From Eucommia ulmoides (taxonomy: Eukaryota; Streptophyta; Magnoliopsida; Garryales; Eucommiaceae): a stretch of 64,000 nucleotides of DNA. Where the stretch lies: positions 51,507,647 through 51,571,646 of the forward strand of contig CM028328.1 in assembly GCA_016647705.1 (NCBI GenBank), written 5' to 3'. Below, piece after piece: positions 45,708 through 58,926 of this stretch (position 1 is its first letter; every line of letters starts with the position of its first letter). The notes under the pieces are model-generated. The model had not been told where the DNA came from and did no database searches. It saw only the letters and a program-made list of their open reading frames with translations. A program made the translations under genes and the position numbers.

Positions 45708-47350
45708 CTTTTATGATTCTTGTTTATATATTGTATTCATTTATTTATTGTCTTTATTTTACTACATTTAATTTATTGTCTTCAAATTTCTGCATTTTAC
45801 TTTTCGCAAGCTCTCTCCAATGTACAAGCACTACTTTGAATTCTATATCATGAGAAAAACCCAAAGCCAAAAACTTCATAGGGATAGGAGGTCGACAGTA
45901 GGTGTTGAAGTTGAGCGATTTCATCACGCCAATCTAAGCTCCGATACCCTGTAGGACTAGAAAGATGAGTTAGTAGAAGCAAACAGTTGTGGTATATTCG
46001 CTGGGATCCGGCTTTGAAACTCGCCTCTCTCAGATCACCAACCAACGATGTATGTTCCTTTGAGGAGGATGTCGGAGGTTTGAACATCTAGGAACTGAAC
46101 TTTTCTAGGATGCGTCAGTAGAAAAGTCAAGAACCATATATAGTGAGCCTAGGATAGAATTGTACACCAAACCCTTCTATATTTAGGACACTATCTCAGA
46201 GAGAATTTTTTTATTTTTAACTTTTGTACATTTTCTCTAAACATTTGTTATTCTAGATTGGTAGAATGAAATTTCTAGGAAAAATAAGGGGCATAATAGA
46301 CAATATAAGAATTCTCATTCTATCTCACGCGGCTCAAGCTTTTGCTCAAATGAAAAACACTTTCAAAATTAGATTAGAGAGCAAGTTGCAAGAGAGGAAC
46401 GAGAATCCTTATTTTTGTAAGTAATGAATGATCATTAAACTCATGTATATCATAAATGCCCTTACATCTATGATAATGCACATAAAAATAAGAAAACAAA
46501 ATAAGGAAAAGACTTGCTTTAATAAATTTATAAATACATTTGCCTTTAAATAAAACCAAAAAAAAAAATCACCTCAATAGTCGTCTACAAATAGGCTTTG
46601 CTGAACAACCATCTAAAGGTTCATACACTAAAACGTTAAGATGGGATCAACATTGCGATACATGCTAAGATGCGAGAAAGTGTCCTCGCCTAGTCAAATC
46701 AAGACTATGTATAAGCATACCTTGGTTCACATCTCCTTAGGATTTACGTGTCATTCCTAAGCATGATACATAAGAGTCTTTTCTTGTAATCTTGTACAAT
46801 ATAAGTTATAAACTACAAAGGAATAGTGTACATAAATCCTATTCCAATTAGTGATTAAGCAATATTTAGGTTCAATGTTGCTTAAGTAAGTCAAAACCTA
46901 TTTTGCTGAGAAGCTCGCTAAGGTTTATCAGTCAGATTGTCAAAATAGATTCACCCTCAGAGAGACATCGTGAATTTAAAGGTATTTTAAACCCTTTATT
47001 GAGTCCTAAGAACAATATTCCACATTTTGAGGAATAAAATGACAATTCTGTCATTAATTCCTAGGAACAATGATCCATTGTTTTAGGGGGAAAAGGGGGG
47101 GACAAGTCTGTCATTAAGTCCTACGTGCAACGATTCATATTTTGAGAATAAAAGGTTAATCATGCCATAGGCTTAGAGGCCTATTATAACCTCTAAGTTA
47201 AGGACAATTCAAAAACTTCTAGTTACCCTTGGTTATACGAAAACAAGTCTTTATCAAAAATCTCATCTAAGCAGAAGTGATCAGTGTCAACAAAGGGGAA
47301 AACTAAGCTAGGACGGGGTAGTAAGCTAAGAAGGTATTTAGATATCTATC
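45525..47350 (+). other. Internal region after the 5' LTR, no gene seen
   Basis: Starts with a primer-binding-like sequence (45525-45545). An (TA)n microsatellite covers about 45651-45705. No gag-like frame is recognisable. Confidence 0.6.
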
Positions 47351-48120
47351 TGTTGGTGCGTAAAACTAGTATACACATTGAGTATGGTCCAATCGGATGA
47401 CCAGTGGATTCTCTTACTGAGGTGGAGTCGTCGATTGGAAATTCTTCGGGTGAATTGTGCTAGGTCCTGAGAGGACTGACCTTCTCTACCCAGTGTCTTG
47501 CTCCTCAGGGAGTGTACTTTCAGAAGGCTCAGACCGAGTTTTATCCCGGTGAAGCCCCTCCGGCGTAGTAATCAATGCTCAGAGAGAAAAGGTACAAAAT
47601 ATAGCAAGTAAACAAATGAACTCGTGCGTAATGTAAGTATATTCTAGCATACCTCGGGCTTACATAGTCCCCCGATATATATAGGCGTTGAAGATAATTA
47701 GTCGGGCCTAAACACGATTAATTAGTCGAAACTCTGTGTTTAGCCGATAATTCGGGGAATTTAGGAGATAATCGTTGGGCTTGGGCTTTGGGTCCATTTG
47801 GAGAAGCCCGCGAGCCTTTGTCAGGCCTGCAGCGGTGAGCTGGTGGATGAGAGCGGAGATTCGTCGAGTTTTGAAGAAGAAACAAGGTGAAAGGAGAAGC
47901 TAGTTGAGGTGAATGGTTGAGTCCTTGAAACTGATCGCGCAGGGCACGGTGCAGAGCCCAGAGCGCCTTGGATATAAATGAGGTTCCAGGGAGGAGCCAC
48001 AGTTGGTGTATCCTCCAGCGTAGCGTTATGGATTCTGGAATGCGTCCCTGTTATTGCAAGGGTTGACACATGACTGGATCCAAAGTGATGACTCAGAAGT
48101 GCCCAAAAATACCCTCCTCA
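47351..48120 (-). repeat. LTR of the minus-strand element (3' LTR)
   Basis: 770 bp. Matches 51339-52135 closely, for example 'ggtggagtcgtcgattg' and 'cccgatatatataggcgtt'. Directly preceded by CTATC. Confidence 0.85.
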
Positions 48121-48235
48121 ATTTTCCCCTAGCCCTCTGCGGCGAGAGAAGCGGGGCAGTCAGGGATATCAATTCCTGAATGAAACGGGCATCCTGGAGA
48201 CTTCGAAGCGCGAGAAACACACCTGATCGACATTT

Positions 48236-48720
48236 TTTCAAGAGTTAGTTTTTTCTTGAGGAGCATATTCGAAATAGGTCTCCATATGGTCGAGGTCTGG
48301 GGTCAGGTAGCACGGCAAGACGGTCCCAAATTTCTTCGATTTTTAGAACGACAATTTTTCAAGAGTTTGAACTTTTTTAGATGAGCTAATTTGAAATAGG
48401 CTCCTATACTGCCGGGGTCTGGGGTCAGGTAGCACGGCACGACGACCCTAAATTTTTTCAATTTCACGGCGACAATTTTCCAAAAGTTGAACTTTTTTTT
48501 AAAGGAGCTAATTTAAAATAGGCTCCCATACTACCGGGGTCCGAGGTCAAGTAGCACGACAGAGCGACCCCGAATGTTTTTGATTTCGTGGCGACAATTT
48601 TTCAAGAGTTTAACTTTTTTAGAGGACCTAATTTGAAATACACTCCCATATAGCCGGGGTCTAGGGACAGGTAGCACGGCAGGGCAATCCCGAATTTTTT
48701 CGATTTTCGGGCGACACACA
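48236..48720. repeat. Tandem array, about four units of 120 bp
   Basis: Units share 'ggggtcaggtagcacggca', 'gcgacaatttttcaagagtt' and 'gctaatttgaaataggctcc'. It lies just inside the 3' LTR (minus orientation), the usual place for 3' untranslated arrays in these elements. Confidence 0.8.
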
Positions 48721-50180
48721 TTCACCGTGAATAAGCCCTGAGCACGGACTGACCTGCACCGTGAAAAAAATTGAAACGAGCCCCAAGAGGAGAGGCAAGC
48801 GTCGAGCGCACCTGGCTGGTTTCCGATTCCAAGGGACTAGCCAGGTGTTGGACCCACTAGGGACCAGCCAGGGGTGGTTGGTCCCATGACCAGCGTCATA
48901 CCCTGGTCAAGGGACCATTACGGGTCTTACAAGGGAATAGCCAGGTGTGGCTGGTCCCTTATGGGACCAGCGTCGTTGGTCCTCAAGGCTTGTGTATGAT
49001 GCTAGCCCTGGGGGCTAGCACTACGCTGGCCTCAAGGAGAGGCCAATTGGGGCCAGCAGGTGCTAGCCCCTTTGGGGGGAGGGGGGCATTTTTGCCCCTG
49101 GCATCCCCCTGAACTTTTTACTACTTGTTTTTTTTTTTTTTGTTATATATATATTTTTTTATTACTTACGGATTTTTTTAGGGGAGAATTTATGATAGAC
49201 CCCCATCTGAGCCCAGTCAACCTGAAGCAGCACGGTAGGACGGGAGAGCAGGATAAGACGACGCCAACCCAAGGAGATGTGGTGAAATTTTTGGACGACA
49301 CTCCTAGATAACGTTCTTGTAGAAGGTCATCACTGGACCCTACTGGCTAGGAGTAGCAAGGCAGTATGGTGCCCGTCACACCTGATAGTTCTGGTTACAG
49401 GGCACTGAGGCTGAACTTTTAGATGGTGCGACGCACAAGGACGACAAAGCGGACAATACTGACGAGAGCCTCCTGAGGAGGGTGAGATTAACCCCACTTT
49501 CCTTTGCACGGATGCCCCTCACAATGAGGGCAGAGAGGATTGAGCTCGGACTTAGGATTTTGTAGATTTTTTTTCACTTACTCCTGCTTTTCTATGCGCG
49601 AGCATTTAAGCTTTTGAGCGGCATAGACAAGGTACTTCAAAGTCTACTCTTTTCTCCCGATGTTTTTTGCCAAGTCAATTTCTGTTTGGTCTTATTTTCA
49701 GAGTTGTAAAATTTTAAAAATTTTGTTGAAATCTGTTATTGTCTCTGTTAAACAAATTTCTTATCTCTGCCTTGTTATCGTCTGTGCAAAATAAATTTCT
49801 CGTTTCTGCCTAGGGTCCATGGACCACTAGCCCCCCAGTTCGGGACACGAGCTGATTACAAGAAAATCGTGTTGTGGACTTAGGAGGAGGGTTTCCCAGG
49901 GTGCTTGATCCTCTTGGTCCGCATGGGCACAACACGATGGTTGGACCCCCGTGGCCAGTCATTGGGGAGTTCTCCATAGTCAGGCTCATTCAAGAACCCT
50001 TTTAGGTTATCTCCATTTAGTCCGTGCAGGAGCACCTTCCCTTTTAGAATGTCGAACTTATAGTCGACTTGTGGGGAGAGGTACTTGGCTACAGGCCTTT
50101 AGACCCGATCAATGCCCTGCCCTTGGTGAATGACCTTGGTCTATCCCCGGGTAAGGACTATTGACTTCCAGAGAGGGTCT
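48721..50180. other. GC-rich internal sequence of the minus-strand LTR element
   Basis: Rich in CCAGG, CCAGC and GGTCC phrases (48790-49080, 'gggaccagcc' and variants repeated), then ordinary sequence. Short frames here have no family resemblance I can see. Confidence 0.5.
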
Positions 50181-50189
50181 AGTTGTCAC

Positions 50190-50640
50190 CCTCGATGCTG
50201 AGCATCGGGTGGAGGCTTGTGGAGAGTTACTCGCGACGCCAAGAATCGGGATGTTGGGTGGAGAATTATCCGCGACTTAGGGGGTTGGAATGGAACCATA
50301 GAGAAATATTCGTGATGCCGAGAGCTGAGATACGACTCAGGGGGTCAGAATGTAGCCATGAAAAATCACCCACGATGCCGAGAGCCGAGATATGGCTTAG
50401 GAGGTCGAAATACAGCCGTGGAGAATCACTCACAACGTCGAGAGTCGGGATGCTACTCAAGGGGTTGGAATGTAGCCGTGGAGAATCACTCATGATGCTG
50501 GAGCTAGGACGTATCTCTGGAGAATCATCCGCCGCTTAGGGTGTCGAAATACCATTGAGGAGAATCATCCACGACATTAGAGTCAGGATGCGGATCTGGA
50601 GAATCATCCGTAACTCAGGTGGTTGGAGCGCCGTTGTTGG
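50190..50640. repeat. Tandem array, six to seven units of about 60 bp
   Basis: Units share 'gtggagaatcactcacgac', 'gccgagagtcgggat' and 'cttagggggttggaat'. Any frame read through it is a repeated peptide and probably not a gene. Confidence 0.8.
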
Positions 50641-51338
50641 AGACAGGATAGAAAGCTCTCGTCTCTATCTCTGGTAGGATGGAAGGCTGCTTGTCTTTGC
50701 CTTTGAGTTGTATGCTCACAGTTGGCCACTGCTCGGACGCCGTGGTAGCGCGAGGGTGGCGGTTAGATGCCTAGCCCTACCCACGATAGGCCCTCAGGAA
50801 GGATCTTACTGCATGGCTGGGAAGTTGAGCCTAAGGGTAGCCTTGGTCAATCCCTAGCACCATGTCTTCATGGAGAACAGGGTCTTGAAATGGCCGAGAG
50901 GGGCCTCTCCAGTCCGGTAGCCCCAGTATGACAAGGTAGAGGGCGGCCCTCGGGCACAAGCCCATTCGAAGATTCCACACGAGCATCGTGATCTTGAGGT
51001 CACTCCTCAGGCCCTGCAGTCTAGAGAGATGGTTCTTCCTAGACGGGGGTCGGCAGTAGGCACGTGAGGAGGAGCTATACATATGACTTGAACTCTTGTA
51101 TTTGGCGTACAAGGAGATGAGGGATAGTTATCAGAGTTGATGGTTTTGCTTGACCATGGGGGGCAGTTATCCTCATTGGTGGAAGCTAAGGGGTATACAC
51201 TTGCATTGTTCGACATGTCTTCTCGTTTTTCTGTTTTGTGTCTATCTAATTGGACCTTGTGATCACTTAAGCTCAACTGAGTAGAAAGTAATGATCAGTG
51301 GAAGGCTTTTTGCTCGATTCTCACAGACAGTGCCAAAC
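50641..51338. other. Internal sequence near the 5' end of the minus-strand LTR element
   Basis: Minus-strand frames at 51276-51007 and 51112-50831 lie where gag would begin, behind the primer-binding site, but neither resembles a gag protein I can recognise. Confidence 0.45.
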
Positions 51339-52135
51339 TGTTGGTACATAAAATTGGTACATACCTCGAGTATGGTTCAGTTAGATAACCGGTGGATTCT
51401 CTTATAGAGGTGGAGTCGTCGATTGAAAATTCTTCGGGTGAGCTATGCTGGGTCCTAAGAGGACTGACCTTTTATGCCCAGTGTCCTGCTCCTCAGAGAG
51501 TGTACCTGCAGAAGGCTCAGACCAGGGTTTATCCCGGTAAAGTCCATCGGGCGTGGTAATCAGTGTTTAGAGAGAAAAGGTACAGAATATAGCAAGTAAA
51601 CAAATGACCTCGTGCGTAATGTAAGTATATTCCAGCGTACCTTGGGCTTACATAGCTCCCGATATATATAGGCGTTGGAGATGATTAGTTGGGTCTAAAC
51701 ACGATTAATTAGTTGAAACCCTGTGTTTAGCTGATAATCCAGGGCGTTTAGGAGATAATCGTTGGGCTTGGGCTTTTGGGTCCATTTGGTGAAGCCCGCG
51801 GGCCTTTGTTAGGCCTGCGGCGGTGAGCTGGTGGATGAGAGCGGAGATCCGTGGAGTTTTGAAGAAGAAACAAAGTGAAATGAGGAGCTAGTTGAGGTGA
51901 ACGGCTGAATCCCTAAAACTGACCGCCGAGGGCATGGTGCAGAGCCCAAAGAGGCACGTCTCTGGAGTGCTCATCCCTCCTCCTTGGATATAAATGAGGT
52001 TCCAGGGAGGAGCCGTAGTCGGCGTATGCTCTAGCGTAGCATTGTGGATTCCGGAATGCATCCCTATCATTGTGAGGGTTGACACGTGGCTGAGTCCCAA
52101 GTGATGACTCAGAGGTGCCCAAAATATCCTCATCA
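51339..52135 (-). repeat. LTR of the minus-strand element (5' LTR)
   Basis: 797 bp. Compared with its partner it has an extra stretch of about 30 bases near 51952-51985. Directly followed by the CTATC duplication. Confidence 0.85.
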
Positions 52136-52140
52136 CTATC

Positions 52141-53447
52141 TACTTTTGTTTTCCTAGTTTTCCTTCAATAAGGGATTTTGGTGTTTAAGCAATGTTTGTA
52201 AGTGACTAAGGTGTAATATTATTATATAATGTAGTAATATCTACCTAAAGTTTGCTTCAAACTTCTGTTTCTGGCTTTCAAAAGTTGATTTGTCTATCAT
52301 AATTTATACACCATGGGAAGATTAAGGTTATGATAATATAATTGAACATTAAAGTGGAACATAATCCAAAGTAACATTAACAGGAAAAGTCTTGTTTTGA
52401 CCAGACGATGGAGAGATATTAACAATAAAAATCTGAAAAAGTTAGAAGAAAAACCTAAGAGCCCTAATATAGAAGTGTTACATATGTTTCAACTCGGGAT
52501 TGTCTAAGGAGCCATGGAAGATTTGTAGAAGACATCCTTAACCGAAATAAAAATAAAAATAAAAGAATAAAAAATATATATATAGAAAATACCCGGAAGA
52601 TTTATGATAAGAATGGTGATAAGAAAAATTTTGGAAGCTAACTTCGCCAAAGAGAAAAGTTCTTGAAAATGTCAGGCGTGTGAACAAAGGAAGATGGACT
52701 TATAAAAAGAAATAATATGGATTGAAATCATGCCTAGAAATAGTCAATCCATCAGTGAAAGTTTTGGAAACTTGTGAAACCTACTTGAAATAAGGAAAAT
52801 AGGATATATCTTTCAGTTCAGAGAAGAAGACGATCAAATTAGAAGAAGATGATGAGACTTTACTATATACTAGCCGACAATGGAAAAGTATTTGGGATAA
52901 GTGCGAACTTAACTAAGACCTTGAGATTGACTCAAACTACCTCATTCTGAAATATGTAAAATCCTGAAAGCATGTGTTAAGATGATGATGATGAAAGACT
53001 GGACTCAAAAAGTTTTTAAACACTAAGTGGTCACACACAGACAATCGGGTGAATCATGTTGTCTATATAATCCGACTATTAAGTCATAGGGGTGTCTTAA
53101 CACCTAGTGACTTGGGCCAATTGGACTAGGATTACTACCCAAAACTCTCTACATGGATTATATAGGAAGTATGAGTACCTAGTTTCTAGAGTAAAAAAAT
53201 AAAAAATAAAAATATTAAAAAAAATAATGATTCTCTCAACACTACCAGGATAAACCAACATTTGTCAGTCAGCATTAACTAACACTTGCTTCTCTATTAC
53301 TTGTTTTTACCCTCTTTTGAGTTATCCCGGGTAGGCCCATTTTGGTTACCTTCGATTCAAGACAGAAGAAATGAATCAGAGTCATTGAAGAAAACTCAGG
53401 TAATATACAGGGCCTAGGTAATCCTAATAGCGATCTTAGAAAATCTC
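52141..53447 (+). other. Internal sequence with an Athila-like non-coding stretch
   Basis: The part near 53020-53180 ('gggtgtcttaacacctagtg', 'ttggactaggattactaccc') resembles the Athila non-coding region at 36890-37020. No gene is seen. It may be a further decayed insertion in the large LTR element. Confidence 0.45.
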
Positions 53448-54979
53448 TGTAACGATTTGGTTTCTCAGGGTCACCACTCAGTTTCTCCCTTTTTATTTCT
53501 ACGGAGAAATAAAGGCAAAAGATAAATCACTCCACCACCATGCTTCTACTGCGTCACTATAATAAAAATAATAATTGGAATGACCTAGACTTGCTAAACC
53601 AACCAAAACAATACGTACATGACTGATTGAAATTTTAATATTATTGATTTAAAATTTGAAAATTAAACATTGATACCAACACGTGTCCTGACTGCCTCAA
53701 AAGAATAAGACACCGCTCTCAGACTGTATAATGCCAATAGTAGACTTGTCTCTAACTAGAGTACCTGAGACCAAATATTTTATCGGTGTACTCTCTTCAT
53801 AATATAAAAATAATTTATGTATCAAGTACATTTATCTAAATTCTCTTTTCAAAATAGAATTTAAAGCCACGACCGATCAGTATCAAAATTCCACAAATAT
53901 CATCATAATAAATTAACTGAATATAAATTAACCAATCAAGTCAATTCTATATAATTAAATACCACAAACACATACTTCCTTACTAGTCATAGGATCGTTT
54001 CACCTCACGATCGGGAGTTATAATAGTACTGTAACCTGTACAACTGTGTAATCTAAGGTTTTCTTTAATGTCATGGTTATTCAATATCTCCAATTGTAGG
54101 AGCCGATATGTGGTATAAACTACTTTATCAGGATGATAATCATCATCGCCAACACAATAACAACAACAACCTGCAAGACTTACCCTTCTGTCAAATCACA
54201 ACACAACATCCTATAGGACATGTCCTTCTATTAAGGTCAACAATATCCTGCAGCACATGCTCTTCTGTCAGGATTCCACTATGGCATATAGGTATAATAA
54301 TAAAAACTACTTTCCACATTCAACCATTTACTCCATCCACTTAACGTTATAAAATAATCAATTTTAATAAACTTTTTCCTTTCACATTTTTGTACAAAAA
54401 TATAATTGGGTAATTTACATAGAAAACGATACACTCACATCAAAATTGCGCTACTATTAGAATACCGTCAGAATATTGTTGTAGTCGGCATCACTTGTGA
54501 ACCTAACAACGACAGAGCCTAAAGTAAGAATTTATCTAACTAAATCTAATATAAAATTCAATACTTGATACTAAAATACAATTTTTTCCATTTCCAATTT
54601 TTTCAAATTATATAAAATTTATTAAAATTAAACGTTCTATTTTCTTAGCCCATATTAATTTCACAACTAAAATATTATAGTTACGTTTATAAAATTTATC
54701 AATTAATAATTTAACTACAGAAAAAAATATTAACTAACTATTAACAATATTACTAGTTAAATAAATACAAAAAACACAATTCTAATCAAATTTATAATTT
54801 TTACTTTAAATTTAATTCTTCACAAATTTGATATATTTATACGTGAATATAAATTCACTATATTTTTCAAACTCATATATTCATATTTTTTTATTGCATA
54901 TATATATAGTGAACAAACCAAACCACTCACCGCCTTTAATCCAATTTCCATCAACAATATTATTATTATTATTATTATT

Positions 54980-55019
<40 letters not shown>

Positions 55020-55452
55020 CTTTGTTGGCTAATTTGGTCAAGGACACAACACCTTATCAAGTTTAACAAAGTATTTGTTGGCTAATTTAGAAAAGGACAG
55101 GCCACCTTATATATATATATATATATATATTACAAATTATACTAACACCCCCAACATAAATCAAAAATTAAAATTTAAACCTAAAATTTAAGAATTACTA
55201 TTTCAAAATAACAATTTTAACCAAGTCAAAATAAAATTAACATGTTAACCTCCAAAGACAATTGATTACACATATAAATCCCCAAGATAATTAGTTACAC
55301 ATATAATCAAAGTTCCTTAAAAATAAAATTTTAAATGTCGTATCAACCCCTAAAACTTCAAAGTGAAATTTAAATGCACAATTAACCCCAACATTTTCTA
55401 AATATCATAAAATGCAAATACAAATATGTATATACAAAAATTAGCTCTTACA
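53448..55452 (+). repeat. Solo LTR, chromovirus-like
   Basis: From TGTAACGATTTGG to CTCTTACA, about 2.0 kb, with no internal region on either side. Same family as the LTR split by the Athila element, in opposite orientation. The flanks ATCTC and AGTTC are only a weak match as a duplication, so the exact borders are tentative. Confidence 0.6.
54957..55018. repeat. Mirror trinucleotide microsatellite, (ATT)n then (AAT)n
   Basis: About eight ATT/TTA units are followed directly by about thirteen TAA/AAT units, so the tract can fold on itself as a hairpin. It lies inside the solo LTR. Followed at about 55111-55131 by an (AT)n run. Confidence 0.85.
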
Positions 55453-57880
55453 AGTTCAAATATTAAAACTTGATGGAATTGAACTAGATGACTCTGGATA
55501 ACAAACTACTAAGGTGATTGTTTCAAATTTCTATTAAAATTGTAGTTACCATATTCCAAAAATTTTGCAACTGTAAAATATTATGACAGTAAGCAAACAT
55601 TTGAATACTTGAATATGAAAGTAAAGATATACTTTGGTTAAGTAATCTTGTAAGAGATAAAGCGGGAAATATACAAAGGCGCCAAAAGGACAATAACTTA
55701 AGAGACTGAAAAACTAAACTAAGAGGAATTTAGGAAAATGAAAGAGATATGAATCAGCCTAAAGAAATATTTAATACCCCCTGAGATAAAAAAAAAAAAA
55801 TGGTTGAGAAATCAAGAAAGTAGGACAAGAGTACCATAAGTAAGAACCTGTTATAAGGAGCAGAAGTTATGTCGTCTAAAAGAGGATAAGCGATCTTGTT
55901 ATCAAGATTCTCAAGTCGGGAAGAAAACGCAAGCGGATACCAATAATATTTCCCATTTGAAAGGACAACGAAAGTTACCTTAGGATGGCTGAAGACAAAG
56001 AGCATTTAACCCAACTCTAAAAATGGAAGCATAAGAATAATAATAATGAAAATAGGAAACCAATGACATAAGACTCTCACATAAAAATAAATAAATAAGA
56101 CTGCTATCTAAACATCAGATAGGATTTAAAAGTTCGAAACTACGTTGCGACCTGATTCTTGGCAACTTGTCAAGATACGTAGAAAACCCAAGCGGATCCA
56201 GTCGAAATTGAAAAAAAAAATAAGGGGCTAATTCACGACATTCTCTCAACCCTGTATCTGGATTTATCTTCGGAAAAGTCCCTTGACTTTCCTAAGAAGC
56301 CATTTTTGCTCTCTTTGTTATTCAAACAACAAAAGATGTCTGTGCCAGAACTACGCTTTACTTTTTCCTTGGAAACATGCCAACGTATGTACAAAAATTA
56401 GTAAGGTTCAGTTATCACACTATAGAAATCCCAGCCATGGGCTGGAGCAGAATCTCACAGTTTTTATCTCTGTGCATGGATTTTGAACTGATAAAATCCA
56501 AGTGTACAGCTCTTGAAGCAAAAAAAAGTGAGGGTTTAAACTTACATTTTCACTCTCTATTAAAGGTTGCTAAGGTTAAAAATGACAAACAAATGAAAAA
56601 ATAAGAGTAAATAAAAAAAAAAAAAGAAGACAATTTTCGTTGCTTTGTCATCACATAAGGAAGTTCTTAGGTTCATCTAAAGACAATAATTATGAAACTG
56701 GTTTGAGATATTTGAATTTGAGCTAGTAATTCAGAATGTTTCGGGTTTAGAAGGAAGGTTGAAAACTGCTAGAAATCTTACAAACTTACGTAGTAAATTA
56801 TGACTTCCTATTGTAAATGTGTTATTTGTCTTTCATGGCTAACATCTAAGGGCAGATAGTTGAAAGAACGAACGAAAAAAGAACAAAAGGGGAAGAAGCA
56901 AGAGAAAATCTAGAACATTACTCTTCAAGCAATTATGTTCTAAGGATGTCTAATATCTTTGCTATACCAATAATACACAAAAAAAATTAAAGCCCAACAC
57001 ACTATTTGAGTCAAGTTCCTTAATCCTACAACCAGAATTTACTAAGAGGCCATAGACCCAAAAAACCATTGTGTACCATAGAAGACTTGGATTTCGATAT
57101 GAACAATCTATTTCAAAAAGGGTTTGGTACACTAAGGAGATTGCTGCCTAAATGGAGCTTTTCAACCAAGAGAAAAAGTCCATCGATAGACAAGGATTTG
57201 CCGGCTTCCAAGGAGAGAATCCAGCATACACCTTTTAGGCGATAAGACCAAGGAATAGAGATAGAGATTATTTTTTTATAACAATAATTTGATTTTTAAA
57301 ATACAAGAAACACATATATAGGTTGTGAAAATGTTGGTATGAAAAGCACAAAGTGCTCGAAATAATGACTAAATGGGAAGGAGAAGGTTCACCATCCAAT
57401 TCTAACCATTGATCTATGATCCATGGTACCACATGTAAATTATCCCACTAATTCCATCAATGACTTAAAGGTAAAATAAATAACCCGGGTATTACATCTG
57501 TAGATGAGTCCTAGAATTGATTTCCAAATACAGAAGTTCTTTTACGTCACCACCAATAATACACCGGCGAGCGTGTTTAGGGATTCACGATAATCATCCC
57601 AATTCATCTTTCATCACCTTTAACAAAAAAGAGATAAACCAACTTAGCTTTTCATACAATGGCTAAACAGTCTCATCCCTAAACCACAGGCTGGGGCATA
57701 TTTTACTCTAGTTATGTTCATAGTCATACATTAAGAGGTGTCAGATTAGATTCCTTATAGAACTTATCCAATCACTTCCCCAATTAGAGAATGAGGCATA
57801 TTTTACCCTATTTAGGATTTCCCTATGGGTATTTGCGTTCGTTTTCATCCTGGGATGTAAAATTGGAATGCCATGATAAG
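55453..57880 (+). other. Internal sequence of the large LTR element, no gene seen
   Basis: AT-rich and stop-rich. Near 56135-56200 it carries the 'gatacgtagaaaacccaagc' phrase related to the repeat at 57897-58345. A short frame near 56337 ('MSVPELRFTFSLETCQ') has no family resemblance I can name. Confidence 0.5.
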
Positions 57881-57896
57881 TATAGTCACTATGAAA

Positions 57897-58345
57897 CAAG
57901 GATGAACTATGTTTCAACCAAATTCTCCATGAAAATAGGGCTACGTAGGCAACCTTTATAGGTTCAGTCAACAACTCAAAAGAAATAAAATTAAATAGAG
58001 CCATGAACTACGTTTTGACCTGATTTTCCATAAAAAATAGGGATACGTGGGCAACCTTCATAGGTTCGGTCAACAACTTAAAAAAACAAAATCATCATAG
58101 CGTGGGCCAAACTATGTTTCAACTTGATTCCTAACCAAGAAAATCAGGATATGTAGGCAACCCAAGTGGGTTTCAGTCGCCTGACAGTCATTGTTTAAAA
58201 CAGCGACAGAACATGATATTTAAAAGTAAAAAACATAAGAAACCCAACAAGGTTTTCAGTCTTAATCAGAGAATAAAAAAACATGCACTTTGTTTGGGGC
58301 ATATGGGCAGCCCATGTGGGTTCTGTCACATTCTCCGGAAGACTC
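57897..58345. repeat. Degenerate tandem repeat, units of about 100 bp
   Basis: Units begin 'aactatgtttcaacc' (near 57906, 58008 and 58111) and carry 'acgtaggcaacctttatagg' and 'ttcagtcaacaactc'. The same unit occurs singly in each LTR of the element (near 44780-44870 and 62445-62520) and inverted near 18130-18210. Confidence 0.75.
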
Positions 58346-58926
58346 TAGACATATTCCTTCTCCCCAGCTAGGGCTAGGGCATATTATATCAGGTTTATAT
58401 GTCGATATTCTTTAATAAGATTCTCCCTAGCTAGGGCTGGGGAAAATTTTTATAATTGAGAACCATATTCCCTGAAAATAAGCATCACTAAGCCCTAGTC
58501 TCCGATTGAGGCACATTTTACACATTTTATCTGAGGTAATTTTCTACAAAAAGTTTACTAGTTCTTGTCGGCAGTCCCAAGTGGGATATGGTCGTAAAAC
58601 TCCACTAAGCGTCGTGTTTCCCCGAGGGTTTTCTCAGGTGAGAATCCTCTCAGCCATTTTCAATCATGCATTGATATGACGACCCAGGAATCAGTTTCTC
58701 TAACTAAGAACCTTTTCCACAAAAATTGATTTACTTTCCGTGTTAGAACTACATTTAACCTAATTCTTAGCTATCCTAAGATATATAGGAAAACCCTATG
58801 TGGGTTCAGTCAAAACAAAACTAAATCCCAAACTATGTTGTGGCATAATTATTAGTTATTCTAAGATATATAGGCACCCAGATGAGGTTCGATTAATTAA
58901 GGTTTAAAAAAATATATAAATAAATG

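Larger units (their letters stand above)
47351..52135 (-). mobile_element. Non-autonomous gypsy-like LTR element, minus strand
   Basis: 4785 bp, flanked by a perfect CTATC duplication (47346-47350, 52136-52140). LTRs at 47351-48120 and 51339-52135 run, on the minus strand, from TGAGGA or TGATGA to CAACA. Next to the right LTR the minus strand reads TTTGGCACTGTCTGTGAG, close to the usual TTTGGCGCCGTCTGTGGG primer-binding neighbourhood; next to the left one is a purine tract GGGCTAGGGGAAAAT. The interior (48121-51338) has no recognisable gag or pol but two tandem arrays. LTRs look roughly 88% alike. Confidence 0.85.

Noticed and set aside
49060-49311. Short + strand frame in the GC-rich block
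   Set aside because: No recognisable domain; it lies in non-coding sequence of a minus-strand LTR element.
50183-50539. 118-residue frame and its antisense partner
   Set aside because: Both are readings through a 60-bp tandem array with no family resemblance.
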